A stretch of DNA of 64,000 bases. Source: Chara braunii. Lineage: Eukaryota; Streptophyta; Charophyceae; Charales; Characeae. The position numbers and the translations under genes were made by a program. A model generated the notes under the pieces. That model did no database searches. It was not told where the DNA came from and saw only the letters and a list, made by a program, of their open reading frames with translations. Shown piece after piece: positions 23,735-34,254 of this stretch (position 1 is the stretch's first letter; each line of letters starts with the position of its first letter). The DNA lies in NCBI GenBank assembly GCA_003427395.1, contig BFEA01000657.1:578916-642915 (forward strand), given 5' to 3'.

Positions 23735-23885
23735 TCGATGATCCTCGATACTTAGTCCCGGTGGTGGTCCCCGACACTTAGTCCCGTCGGTGGTCCTCGA
23801 CACTTAGTTCCGTAGGTGGTCCCCGACACTTAGTCCCATCGGTGGTCCCTGGCACTTAGTGCCGTCGGTGGTTCCCGACACATCT
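23735..23885 (+). repeat. 26-bp minisatellite, about 5 copies
   Basis: Units follow CACTTAGTCCCGTCGGTGG plus TCCCCGA with point differences between copies. Confidence 0.85.
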
Positions 23886-24082
23886 TGCCCTAGATGCCAT
23901 TATTTTAACTTAGTCCCATGTGGCCTCGGGTGCCTTTCCCCAAGGTGTCCCACGTCCCTTGGGCGCTTTGCCGCCCCACAATGACCCCTTTCCCCAATCT
24001 TTTTTGCGCCTTGCGCGCGCCGGTGCCTTAAGTCGTGGGGCCTCCAACTCGAGGCTCCCGTCGGCGGCCCCTATGTTGGGTC

Positions 24083-24170
24083 CTTGTCCTCTAGTTTCCC
24101 ATGGCCTCCGGGGCTATCCAGTTCACCTTGTCCTCTAGTTTCCCATGGCCTCCGGGGCTATCCAGTTCAA
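24083..24170 (+). repeat. 44-bp perfect tandem duplication
   Basis: CTTGTCCTCTAGTTTCCCAT followed by GGCCTCCGGGGCTATCCAGT occurs at 24083-24126 and again immediately at 24127-24170. Confidence 0.9.
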
Positions 24171-24415
24171 GGGCCCTTTGGCCTTAGTCTTGTTGCATTC
24201 CAACGACCCTCACGGCCTCATGCTATATTTTACGTGCCCTTGTTTTTGCGCTCACTCGCTCGTCGTTGCCGGTTCTCTCCCTCTGCATTTTTCTCCCTAG
24301 GGCATTACTCCCTCTTGTGGCCTAATCCTTTATCTTTTCTCTCTCTTTCCTCCTTACTCCAAATATCTCTGCCGTGCACAATTTGTCTATATTCAGTCTC
24401 TCGAGTGATGGGAAG

Positions 24416-26151
24416 TTATTCGGGACCCACCAGTCCCGACAACGGCTTGCGGAAGTTCCATGTATATTTGTGATGAAGGAACAAACCAACTCCTGCGTGA
24501 CGCGACCGGGAGGGTCCCGCGCGGCCCTGTGGGGTGCCGGACCGATGCGCTTGACACCGCTTTTCCGATGGAGGAGCATTGGGGTCCACTTGACTCCTAG
24601 ACCGGGAGCCTCCGCGACGTCTACTGGTCGCCTCACCTTTTTGCACAGAAGCAGCAACTGCTCCACCCCCTGAAGCTTCTGCGCTGCCCGACTCTAACCT
24701 TACTCCCTCCTGGAAGTCGTCGTCTAACTCTATGGTAGAACCATCGTTATCGACGAACATAATGCGTCCCTTAGCCTTCCAGGTAGGAGGCAGTGTCTTC
24801 TTCCTACCGTTGTAGTGGGTTGGTGCCCATGCTCGATCTTTGCCTCGAGAACTAGGGCCTTCTGGCTAAACGAAGGAAAGTTGTGGACTGTGATCATGGC
24901 CTCACCTGCCAATTGATTATTGAGCTCTATGGGGAGACATCTCAAATAAGTGGTAAGTAAAACCTTTGGCTCATAGCACACTCCAGGAACGCAGATCAGA
25001 CGCTTGCCCGCGTCTGTGGCATCCCTTACTGACCTGAACTTCTTTGAGCTCAGGGTCAGGATCGCATCGGTGGCTTTTTTAGCCTCCTGCGGATCATGCC
25101 ACCTTTCTTCCACCAACTTAAGGAAATCATCCAGCTTTTGGGTGACTGCCCAAGCGCGGAAGTCATGGCCATATCCCTGTAACTGCACGTACCCACTTAA
25201 CCACCTTGTTGCACTCCCCTCCAGATATGAGGCAGCCACAAGCACTTCCTCGTGCGGCAAGGTTAACTTGCACTTCACATAGACTAGCACCACCTCAACC
25301 AGGTGTCGAGGTCCTCACCCCTCTTATCTCCTGAGAAGGGTTTAGGTGATGCGATGGCAGTCTTGGGAACACACTGTCCTTGTCCCGGTGCCTGCACTAC
25401 AGGTTGTGGACCCTGGTGTGCAGGCTGCTGCACGAGCTGATGTTGGGGATGTGTGGGAAGCGGCCTGCACTGAAGCTGGAGATACTGCAAATGGGGCTAC
25501 TCCAGTTACCGTGGGACAAAAGGAGGCTGTACCACGGGCCAGGCACCTGGCCCAGACGGTGATGGTGTGGCCTGAACTCACCCGACCAGCACAGCCAGGC
25601 TCCACTGAATGTCCTACAAGAGCGACGTGTGGTAGACCTGCATCTCCGCTACATGTAGCAGGGCTATCCGCACGGTCCTTACATCGTCATCCATATTGGT
25701 CAGGTGTCCGCTTGTCTTCGTTGCATCCTAGACCTTCGTGATCATTCTCTCCTTCTTTGCCTGTATCTCATCTAATGCTTTTTGTAGGTGTGTCTCATGA
25801 GCGCTTGCTCGCTGTATGGCGACCTCCTCCAGTTAACAATAACTGCTGGCTTGCCATGACGCGAGCGGACTGACTCAGGGTTTGTGCGACCATCGCCCCT
25901 ATAGTTCCTGAACTACGGGCCGGGGAACTTTGCTGCGCAACAGTGGCCATGGTTGTTGAAGTAGCTGCCTCGCTTGCGAAGGCTCTGCTTGCCTCTGCGT
26001 CCCTAGCCCTCCGCTGCTGTTGCTGCCTCTCCCTAAGCTAGCAGAACAAAAACATGTCACCCTTTGGTCCTAATGCTGCTAAGTGGACCAATGGGCGTCT
26101 TGACGAACGCAGGATCCGATCGTCCGGTTCAGGGTCCTCCTTGTCGCTCAT
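24416..26151 (-). pseudogene. Ty3/gypsy gag, probably that of G1
   Basis: The minus-strand start ATG at 26151 opens with MSDKEDPEPDDRILRSSRRP and is cut by an in-frame TAG at 26040-26038. After further frame changes the capsid frame (25293-24730) carries SYLEGSATRWLSGY, FLKLVEERWHDP and YLRCLPIELNNQL, the usual blocks of a retrotransposon gag capsid. A basic, Arg/Ser-rich tail follows (24760-24416). The strand and order fit G1, whose zinc knuckle resumes at 8657. Gag would form the particle that packages element RNA. Confidence 0.7.
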
Positions 26152-26676
26152 AAGGTAGCGTCTGCACTAGGACACAGTCGGTTGCCTGCTGCAGCGTAAT
26201 GCTCAGACCGATTTAAAAAAAAAAAAAAAATTAATCGGTGGCAATGTCAGAGTAACATGTAAGTCAAAATTCCTACAAATAGAACTACCTTACTTGACTA
26301 GTCTGCGAACAGAAAGCAAATGAGCAGAAAGAGAAAGTTCTACCTATGTTGTATGTCAGATGTTAATGGTTGTACATCCAATCAAAATAAAAATAGAATC
26401 GTTTGGATGGTTGTTGGTAGAGTGGAATTTTTCTCGAACTTATCACATGAAATCTACCCCTCCCTCAGGTCTTCTTGATGTCGCTTGACGTCAGCGTTCC
26501 TGAGCAATCTAGATAGTTTGTGTGTTTAAAGGTGTGCACACGGCCCACCAGTGTGCCCCAAGTCAATGCTTAGCTGGCCAGCCCTGCACCATGTTTACCC
26601 TCGCATGCAGCGAGCCTTACACCGACCGATTCGCTGATCAAGATGCAGTTTAAGGACGCCCCCCGAGGTCCTCAGG
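26152..26676. other. G1 leader part, no gene
   Basis: A poly(A) run (26214-26230) followed by TTAATCGG inverts CCGATTTAAA just before it, giving a small palindrome. Nothing else is recognised. Confidence 0.4.
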
Positions 26677-27553
26677 AGTTATTTAACGTTGCAAACAGGA
26701 CGACGATCACAGTCAATGGAAGGTACTCCGTCGGTATTTATTTATAGATGCCCGGTGCTCGTCTCCCCTGTAGGGCTGGCCTGCCCCTCATGACCCATCT
26801 ACAACGCATCATGCAGACAAGGGCCAAAGCACCAAAGCATGCGTGGTCTGCTCCTGGTGGGTTGGCATGGTGACCGTGACCCAGTGCTTCCTCCAGGGCC
26901 CTTCAGATCGCAACGCCCTCTCCTTCCAGATGCTCAATGTGAACAATGCCGACTCTCAAGGATGAGCGCACTCGACTCCGCACATAAGAGGACTCTCAAG
27001 ACACACATCCTCACGGTAAGAAGTGTCGAAGAGGGTAGATAAGGTTAAGAGCAACGCACCTCAAAATAGCTGCCCCCAACCGCAAATATTCTCAAGACAG
27101 AATTATTTAACGTCGCAAACAGGACGACGTTCACAACCAATGGAAGGTACCCCACCGGTATTTATTTATAGACATCCGGTGCTCGTCTCCCCTGTAGGGC
27201 TGGCGTGCCCCTCGTGACCCATCTACAGCGCAGCAGGCAGACGAAGGACAAAGCAGCAAAGCATGCGTGCTCTACTCCTGGTGGGTTGGCATGGTGACCG
27301 TGACCCAGTGCTTCGTCCAGGGCCCTTCAGATTGCAATGCCCTCTGATGCTCCACGTAAACAGTGCGGACTCTCAAGGTTGAGTGCACTCGACTCCTCAC
27401 ATGAGAGGACTCTCAAGACAGATCTCAAGGTTGAGCGCACTCGACTCCTCACATGAGAGGACTCTCAAGACAGAACGCACATCCTCACGGTAAGAAGTGT
27501 CGAAGAGGGTAGAGCAACGTACCTCAAATTAGTTGTCCCCAACCACAGATATT
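26677..27553 (-). repeat. Tandem duplication of a 420-bp block with TATA-like box
   Basis: Block one (26677-27095) and block two (27096-27553) match along their length. Both contain GGTATTTATTTATAGA, which on the minus strand reads TCTATAAATAAATACC, a good TATA box. The second block has an extra internal duplication of about 50 bp (CTCAAGGTTGAG...CTCTCAAGACAG). The region lies upstream of the gag start on the same strand, so it could be a duplicated promoter or leader element of G1, or a separate solo LTR. Confidence 0.65.
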
Positions 27554-27710
27554 CTCACCAGGTGATCTGACATCGATTGTGATGACCAATCATTGCTTCG
27601 GCACAACCAGCATTACACCGTCGTTCCACCTTAGCATCAATCGTCCATCAGATAGTTTCACTACGCAACACCCAATATCACCTACTCCACCTTCCTGGCG
27701 ACACCCCTCT

Positions 27711-27796
27711 GCAATGACTTGCTGATTTTGACTGTCGAGATCTAACTGCGAGGCTGTACAGTAACAGCGGTAGGGTTAGATTTGTAATTTTGTTTG
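27711..27796 (+). repeat. G2 5' LTR stub
   Basis: This 85-bp segment (GCAATGACTTGCTGATTTTG onward to TTTTGTTTG) matches 32131-32214 with few differences. The match ends abruptly before TTTCCTCCCC. Confidence 0.75.
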
Positions 27797-28600
27797 TTTC
27801 CTCCCCTTTGTCCTCCAAACCTTTCAAACCTTCTCCTCCTTCTCACCCGACCAGTTCCAGGCATTCTTCCCCTCCACCATCTCCTCCCTCAAAAGCATCA
27901 TTCCCAGGGACCAATGTCCCTCCAGCAGGTGATCAACGGATCTTTCCCAAGATCCAAGCCCCCAACAAGTTCAGAGGAGATGATCCCAAAAGTGGATGTT
28001 GGGGACTGGGCCGCTGGTGCAAGAGCCTACCTGAGAGGCTTCACCTGTTTTGAAGAGACAAAGGTCTCTACTGTCCTAGTGGGCCACCTCCACCTCCAGC
28101 AGCCAGGACAAGAGGCTGGAAGATTGGGCTTTTGGGTTGGGAGTGGACGGGCTTCTACAAGCCCTGGAGGACAGATTTTTAGACAAGGAGTGAGCCCGAA
28201 AGGCTGCTGACAGGATTGCTCGTCTGAGACAGCAACGGTATCCAGGGTCCCTTCACTCCTTGTTTGCAGAGTTCGAGAAGCTCACCTCCACCCCTGGGTT
28301 AGTCATGTCTACTGATGATTTGCTGACTAACTTTTGCAGGACAACACCTGAGAAGTTCGTTGCAGCATTGTACAACTTTGGGTATAAGGACTGGAGATCC
28401 TTTGGCCGTGCAGCACTGGAGGAAGAGAGCCTTCCCTCATGGTGGAAAAAGCGGAAAGGTTGCTTTTGCTCATGCAGGTTCTGGATCAGCAAATGACTTC
28501 CCAGGCTGTTTCACCACCGGCTGGGACTGCATCACCTGCTGATACAGAAGTTGTTGCGGCCCTGACTGAGGCTGTACTGATGGTTTTACAAAAAAAAAAA
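27797..28600 (+). pseudogene. G2 gag remnant
   Basis: Frame-shifted pieces include a proline/serine-rich start (SPPPSPPSKASFPG), FPKIQAPNKFRGDDP, and a capsid-like part at 28253-28490 (MSTDDLLTNFCRTTPEKFVA, LYNFGYKDWRSF). Position upstream of the protease supports gag. Stops and frameshifts are numerous. Confidence 0.5.
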
Positions 28601-28930
28601 ACAAAGGTCTGCTGGATTGTGGAGCGCCCCAAAACTTTATGTCACCAAATGCAGCTACGAAACTGCATCTGGGCTTAAAAATAGAGACTATGCAGCAACC
28701 GCTGCAGGTCCGGATGGGGGACTCCACTACCATCACTATCAGGGAGAAGGTGAAATGCATCCCTGTTACCTTCGATACTGCTGCAGAAGTTAGGCGTAGT
28801 CTGAACTTCTACATTTTCCCTGATCTTCCCTTTGATTTGGTGTTCTCTATGCAGTGGCTACGGGTAGTCAACCCTAGGATCCTAAGGTTGAACTCCCCAA
28901 TGTGCAGGGCTTGTATCAGTCATGCATGAT
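28601..28930 (+). pseudogene. G2 retropepsin-like protease
   Basis: GLLDCGAPQNFMS at about 28609-28647 aligns with the DSGATxNFIS active-site signature and keeps the catalytic Asp and Gly. Downstream, LPFDLVFSMQWLRVVNP matches the DIILGMDWL..-NP flap-end block of Ty3 proteases. The stop codon before RT and the frame change near the active site show decay. Confidence 0.65.
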
Positions 28931-29087
28931 TGCTGTTGAACACCACCCCAAGACCTCTTGCTACTATTTGCGAGTGAGGGAGTTCCACTCTCTCCCCCGC
29001 TAGTATGACCATGAGCGTCTATTTTTGGCGCTTGTCAAGCAAACAGACGCTGCAGCTGTTCCCTGTCCTCTTGATGTCCAGTAGGTA

Positions 29088-29603
29088 GTGGACCGGTATG
29101 CCGATCTGATGCAGGAGTTTGTTGGGTTACCCCACCGGCCCACCAAGCATCACATCGAGCTATTGCCTGGAGCGGTCCCTCTGAAGGGCCGCATCAATAG
29201 GATGTTCCCCGCTGAGCTTGAGGAGCTCAGAAACCAGCTTGACACCCTTACCAGCAAAGGCTGGATCAGACCTAACACATATGAGTTTGGTGCGATTGTT
29301 CCCTTTGTTCCCAAGGGGAATTCGGAATTCCGAATGTGCATAGACTATAGGGATCTCGACAAAATCACGAGGAAAAGTACAAAGCCTCTCCCTTGTATTG
29401 ATGACCTTCTGGATATGGTGCAGGGCTGCACACTATTCAGCAAAGTCGACCTCAAATCTGGCTATCACCAGATTGAGATGGCAGAGGAGGATGTCCACAA
29501 GACAACCTTCAAAACCAGGTATGGCATACCTGGTAATGCCATTTGGACTCTGCAATGCCCCAGGCACTTTCCAGACTGAGATGCACCGCATCTTCATGAT
29601 ATT
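29088..29603 (+). pseudogene. G2 reverse transcriptase lacking its catalytic box
   Basis: The frame 29088-29579 carries HHIELLPGAVP, FRMCIDYRDLDKIT and FSKVDLKSGYHQIEM. After a frameshift VMPFGLCNAPGTFQTEMHRIF follows at about 29537. The next residues should be the segment ending in YLDD, but the sequence jumps to DILIFSRTAREH, so roughly 45-50 bp including most of YxDD is gone. The polymerase cannot be active. Confidence 0.85.
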
Positions 29604-30345
29604 TTGATATTCAGCCGAACTGCCAGGGAACATGCGAAGCACCTAGCTTTGGTTCTTCAGGCGTTACGTGACAGCCAATACAAGATTAACAGAGAGAAAT
29701 CCTCTTTTGGAGTTCCCTCTGTCATCTACCTGGGTCATGTAATCTCTGGAGATGGTCTGGCCCCTGAAGCCGACAAGGTTGCAACTATTCAGGATTGGCC
29801 CCAGCCACAAACGGTGAGGGATGTATGGTCCTTCATGGGTTTGGCTTCATACTACAAAAAGTTTGTCAGGAACTTTTCTGCAATGGTTGCACCCCTGACT
29901 AACCTAACAAAGAAAGACACTCCTCTTCTTTGGTCCCTTCCCTATCAGTTGGCCTTCGCACGAATCAAGAAGGCCTTGACTTGTGCATCGGTGTTGAAGC
30001 TACCTGAACCCACTTTGCCATTTACCCTGACCACTGACGCTAGTCAGTATGGCATTGGGGCAGTTCTTCAGCAGGATGATGGGAATGGTCTGCGGCCCAT
30101 TGAGTTTATGAGTAAGAAGATCAAAACCTAAAAGCTGCAAAACTCCACCTACGAGAAAGAGCTATATGCTCTACCATGCGCGCTAAAGCACTGGAAGCAC
30201 TTTCTCCTGGGCAGACACTTCAAGATCTTCTCAGATCATTCCACTTTACAGTGGATGAAGTCCCAGGGAGAGTTGATTAGCATGCTACATTCAGTTCATC
30301 GATCTGTTTGACTTTGAACTGAAACATAAGAAGGGTTGCTACGAT
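29604..30345 (+). pseudogene. G2 RNase H
   Basis: FTLTTDASQYGIGAVLQQDDG, RPIEFMSKKIK, STYEKELYALPCALKHWKHF and GRHFKIFSDHSTLQWMKSQ give the Asp, Glu and Asp of the active site. The upstream part is the RT thumb (KINREKSSFG, YLGHVISGDG). One stop at 30129 and a frame change near 30290 break it. Confidence 0.85.
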
Positions 30346-31510
30346 AAAGTGGCAGATGCCCTCTCTTGTAGGCCTGACATCACGGATCTCCTCTACTCAC
30401 TCCTCTGGAGAGGAGACCCGTCAGAGCATTACCCGCTTATTGCCTCAAGACCCGACTTATGGACCCATAGCCAGGAATCTACAAGCAGACCCCAGCTCTG
30501 AATTAGGCTATGCCCTGAGCTCAGGCTTGCTGTATACCTACAACAGAAGTGAGGAACGCTTGTGCATTCCCCTGGACCAGCGATTGAGAACTCTGCTGAT
30601 GTCAGAGTGTCATGACGCACGTGGTCATTTTGGGTTTCTAAAGTCCTATGCGACCCTGTCGCAGTGCTTCTTCTGGAAGGAAATGCGGAGTAGTTTTTTT
30701 ATCTAATTCAAAAGTATATTGTCTTTTTTCTAATAGAGAAATACTTTTTTCTGTTAATATAGGTTTTTGAAATTTATCCATAAGACTCTCTTTTCTTTTT
30801 TTATTATTCTAGTTTTTTTTTTTTTTTTGATTATCTTTTTTTATAATTTTTTTATTATAGGATACATATCGTTTATGTAATATTGTTTATAGATTTTTAT
30901 ATGATAAAATATATTATTTGATATTGAAATATTTTATGTATTATAAAATAAATCAGACTTATACATTATATACATAAAGTGATCTGCTGCACTATATTGA
31001 AACATGTGAGCTCTGTCAGAGAAACAAGGTCCAGCGTAGACCTCCTCTGAAACTGCTCAACCCCTTGCCTATACCTGATTGTCCTGCTGAGTCTGTGTCT
31101 ATAGACTTCACAGATTTAGGCAAGACCACCCCTCGTGGCATGCCTTGCCAGAGGTAGCTAGGGTCCCCGCTGTGAGAGCAGCGTTTTCAGAGAGGTGGGT
31201 CACTCTCCATGGACCGCCCACTTCTATAGTCAGTGATAGAGATCCCCGATTCTGCAGCAATGGGTGGCAGACCTATTGCAAGGACTACCTGCACTCACGA
31301 TTAGACATGACTTCTGGTCGTCATCCTGAAGCCAATGGTCAGGCTGAAGTGATGAACCAAGTCTTGTTTCAGTTGCTGCGTCCTGTCATCTCCCCAGATC
31401 AACAGGACTGGGATCTCCACCTGGCTCGTGCACAGCTCGTCTATAATACCTCTATCCACTCCTCAACTGGTTTCAGTCCATATCGTTTACATTGGGGACG
31501 TGAATTGTGA
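30346..31510 (+). pseudogene. G2 integrase, interrupted and internally deleted
   Basis: The His pair of the zinc finger (ECHDARGHFGFLKS) lies in 30356-30688, and the Cys pair (CELCQRNK) resumes at about 31008 after a 289-bp A/T-rich insert. The core shows SVSIDFTDL (first Asp), then a gap of roughly 50 residues at about 31140, then SIVSDRDPRF (second Asp) and NGQAEVMNQ (Glu). The triad is present but the enzyme is disrupted. Confidence 0.8.
30689..30980. mobile_element. A/T-rich 289-bp insertion in the G2 integrase
   Basis: The insert spans 30692-30980 and is bordered by AGT on both sides (30689-30691 and 30978-30980). It consists almost wholly of A and T with T-runs, unlike the GC-balanced host element. 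Removing it restores RS|DLLHYIETCELC in the zinc finger. It could be an organelle-DNA insertion or an A/T-rich MITE with a 3-bp duplication. Confidence 0.65.
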
Positions 31511-31540
31511 CAGCCTCTTGATGACATCATTAATAAGGCC

Positions 31541-32060
31541 AAGTCTGATCTGACTCCTGGTACTGCCAGACGCTATAGAGTTGATGTTGTTCATGGCCCA
31601 AAAGGCCATGATTGAACAAGCTAATTGCCACCGACGTCCTTCCCCCATTCGTACTGACGGTTACGTTTGGGTGGCCAGTTCAGAGTTGTTGAGGGAAGAG
31701 GATATCTCTCCCAAGCTGTTGCCACGATACCTGGGTCCGTGGCAGGTGTTAGATACAGTGGGCTCCAATCCTTTTGGCTTGCCGTACGTTATTAACGTCC
31801 CACTGCATCTACAGACCTATCCGGTCTTCCATGCATCTAAGCTGCTTCCTTTCATTCCAGCTGATGCATTCCCAGACTGGCCCCCTCAGTTTGGTCCACC
31901 AATCCTTGGCAAGGGATATGATGTGGAGTCCATTGAGGATGAGTGGGGCATTGGCCCCGACCGATAGTATCTTGTGAAGTTCCGTTTCCAGCCTCATACT
32001 GAGGACAGGTGGTTCACCAAAGTCTGTAGTTCTGCGTTACGAGGCAGCGCAAAAGGGTTC
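31541..32060 (+). pseudogene. G2 integrase C-terminus and chromodomain
   Basis: HRRPSPIRTDGYVWV and LLPRYLGPWQVLD form the SH3-like GPY/F-type tail, and PVFHASKLLPF follows. After it, YDVESIEDEW...(stop)YLVKFRFQPHTEDRWF has chromodomain spacing (YxVExI, YLVKW-like strand, then W). The TAG at 31965 lies inside the domain. This places G2 among chromoviruses. Confidence 0.7.
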
Positions 32061-32130
32061 ACTTCCTCACCAGTCTCCTCGTCCACACCCCTAGCGCGGA
32101 GGTCCTCGCTCCGTGGGGGGGTAAGGCTGC

Positions 32131-33231
32131 AGTGACTTGCTGATTTTGACTGTCGAGATCTAACTGCGAGGCTGTACAGTAACAGCGGTAGGGTTAGATT
32201 CGTAATTTTGTTTGTGTCAGGGACTAACCGAGAGTTTAGTGCTGAGGGAAACTCGTGAGGGACATATCTGCAATTATGGGACAATTACAAGCCCGCAGTT
32301 CCCTTAGACCGCACTGCGAATAGCAGGCCCGGGCTATCACTAGGGCGGGAGGCCCTAGGGCCTAGGCCCGTAGCGTGAGAGCCTATGCTGGGCAGGTAGA
32401 GGCCCTAGAGGCCCAAACTGAAACGGTACCGGTCGGTCCAGTCCGTGTCTAGGTCTAGGTTAGTCTATTAATAGATCTAGGTCGCTAGGGTGAGGACTTT
32501 TGGCAGTTTTCGGTTTTCGCATGACAGCGTTCAAGTAAGTACAGTGGAGACGATTGTCTACAGGCGGCATCCTGAGACCTTCGTTGTGGACAGCAGCCAT
32601 ACCCAACCTTTTGGAGCTCGCCATAGCTGGGGCGACCTTCGAGCATCCACCCCTGTGGGTGCTTACGATCGGCTGGGCTATTCTGAGGCTCTACATGGAG
32701 TTTGTGGGTGGACCACTGTCGTGACATCTTCCTCTGAGATCGTGCATGGCATCTACAGTGGCGCTGCAGCCATAGCTGCAGCTTTCTTCGTCAAAGTTGC
32801 TCATTGGCACTGAGGATTACATCACAGTTCCTGTTCTTCATCTCGGTGGTTGGCGCAGGCCTCTGGGAGGCTGATGTGGTGTGGCGCTACTAACTGGGTG
32901 TAGTATAGGGATTGGACTGTGGTGCTCTGTGAGTGGCGAGACACTGGGACAAACTCTGTAACGATATTGGTTCAGATCGGCTCAATCTCAGATTGTTCCT
33001 TTGTTATCCTCGTGGGTGTCTACTTGTGATTGGTTGTTGGGAGTACTGTCAGAGAGTGGGAAACACTTCTTGTTATCTCCAGATCTGTGCATAGTGCTTT
33101 TCCGCTGCTTACTCTGTTTGTGTGCAGTGTGTACTCTGTCTCCTCTCCCCTTCTTATGCATGTATGGGCGTGCGTGAGATTGTCTGTGTGTGACTGCTGG
33201 TGAAAATCGACAGACAACCAAGTTCATAACA
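32131..33231 (+). repeat. G2 3' LTR
   Basis: It starts after the purine tract gtgggggggtaagg (32113-32126) and ends TTCATAACA just before the CCTCT duplication. Its first 85 bp match the 5' stub. A TATA-like CTATTAATAGATC lies at 32463. Open frames inside it are chance. Confidence 0.65.
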
Positions 33232-33362
33232 CCTCTCCACCTGGGTCGCCTGCTTGTCTTCGCCCTCCTCAATGCACGCTTCCCATGGCCGCTCACCCAG
33301 CTAACCGCGTGCATGCACCGCATAGGCAGAAGACAAGCGCCAGATTAGCGCAACGTACCACA

Positions 33363-33374
33363 GCGCTGATACCA
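33363..33374 (-). promoter_or_regulatory. G1 primer-binding site (initiator Met tRNA type)
   Basis: The minus strand reads TGGTATCAGCGC, one base different from the canonical TGGTATCAGAGC complementary to initiator tRNA-Met. It lies 3 bp inside the end of the 5' LTR, as expected for first-strand priming. Confidence 0.75.
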
Positions 33375-33377
33375 AAA

Positions 33378-34254
33378 TGCAAGGAAAATGAGCGATAGCG
33401 AATTCCAGAGACCAAGCAGCATCATACACATGAAACCAGATAGTCTCGACCTCGAACCAAAAACAGAATTGCAACTTGAGTTCCACCAAATAAGAGCACA
33501 GCAAAAGCTCTGCGAGAATAGTCTCATCATCATCAACAATGAACCAATGTCGAATTCCTATCTGGCGCTCAGCGCCCAGACTACGAATGGCAGATCCTAT
33601 CTAGCCTTTCTACAATGCCGCTGGTGGCGTCAACAGCTTCCCGAAGTACGAGCGGATCTCGGCCAGCTTCACTCACAACCTCGATCCCCCGCACAGATGC
33701 CACGTGCACCCAAGGACCACTTTGCGCCCTATCCAGCATCTCGCAGGCCAGCTCGGCTATGGCTTCCTGCGTGTGCCTTGCTCGCCCGTGAGCATGTGGA
33801 TGCTTGCCTGCCGATAGCGCAGCAAGTAGCAAGCGCCCAAATGTCCAATGCTGAGGCAGGCACTTTCTTTTATCAAAGTGGCCTGCCTGCTGCGTGCTGC
33901 CTGGCTGCGCTGCGACCCTGCCCAGAAGCTTGCGGTAGGCCCCAAGTGGCGGAGACCCTGACCCCGGGGAGTCAGACACGGTCTGGGGTGGTTACCTGTG
34001 TCCAACTGCCAGCGGCCTGTGTTCAGTCCATGCCCCGTGTCTGGCCCAGGGCCTGCCTCAGATTCATTTGGAAAAAGGCAGGCAGGGCCTGGGCTCGCTC
34101 AACCAACTGGCGCTGCGCAACTGCCTGAATTTCCCAGCTGCGTTCAACCCAGCAAAATAGGCCTCTCGTGCCTTGTCAGGGCCGCCTTCACTAAGGGGGG
34201 GCGTTCTGGCTGAAACAGGGCCCAGTAGGGCTTACCGAGGACTTCAGCCTCGCA
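33378..34254 (-). repeat. G1 5' LTR
   Basis: This 877-bp LTR runs TGCGAGGC...CCTTGCA on the minus strand, is followed by a primer-binding site, and matches the split LTR at 3125-4934. The 246-codon plus frame across it is antisense chance: it has no family signal and is broken in the sister LTR. Confidence 0.75.

Larger units (their letters stand above)
20774..24415. repeat. Non-coding block with recurrent AGTCCG...CGGACT palindromes
   Basis: No gene is seen in 3.6 kb. The motif CCGTTATWTCTCGG recurs near 22167, 22787 and 23348, in the last two as a longer palindrome (22781-22804, 23343-23366) with AGTCCG/CGGACT arms. A version with a different loop is AGTCCGAGATATTTCGGACT (22286-22305). The words GCTTGCACTAGTGGTGCTAA plus CTTGACGGTGC recur at about 22378 and 23600. 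This suggests diverged large-unit repeats. Confidence 0.55.
27711..33231 (+). mobile_element. G2: Ty3/gypsy chromovirus nested in the G1 leader
   Basis: The + strand order gag, protease, RT, RNase H, integrase and chromodomain is typical of Ty3/gypsy. CCTCT flanks both ends (27706-27710 and 33232-33236). The first 85 bp of the 3' LTR recur at 27711-27796 but then run directly into gag, so the rest of the 5' LTR, the primer site and the leader are deleted. The element is decayed, with a missing RT catalytic box and an A/T-rich insertion in the integrase. Confidence 0.75.
3125..34254 (-). mobile_element. G1: nested Ty3/gypsy chromovirus on the minus strand
   Basis: Read on the minus strand the order is 5' LTR (34254-33378), PBS, leader, gag (26151-24416), zinc knuckle and protease (8657-7994), RT, RNase H, integrase, chromodomain-like tail (5226-4975), polypurine tract, and 3' LTR (4934-3125). 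Both LTRs run TGC...GCA in the same orientation and match along their length apart from a 900-bp insert in the 3' copy. CGAG abuts both outer ends (3121-3124 and 34255-34258). The parts are separated by G2 (27711-33231) and by a 15.7-kb repeat block (about 8.7-24.4 kb). That this is one element rather than two relatives is an inference from orientation, part order and shared flanks. Confidence 0.6.

Noticed and set aside
33388-34128. 246-codon plus-strand ORF
   Set aside because: It lies antisense across the G1 5' LTR, has no family signal, and is broken by frameshifts in the sister LTR at 3125-4934.
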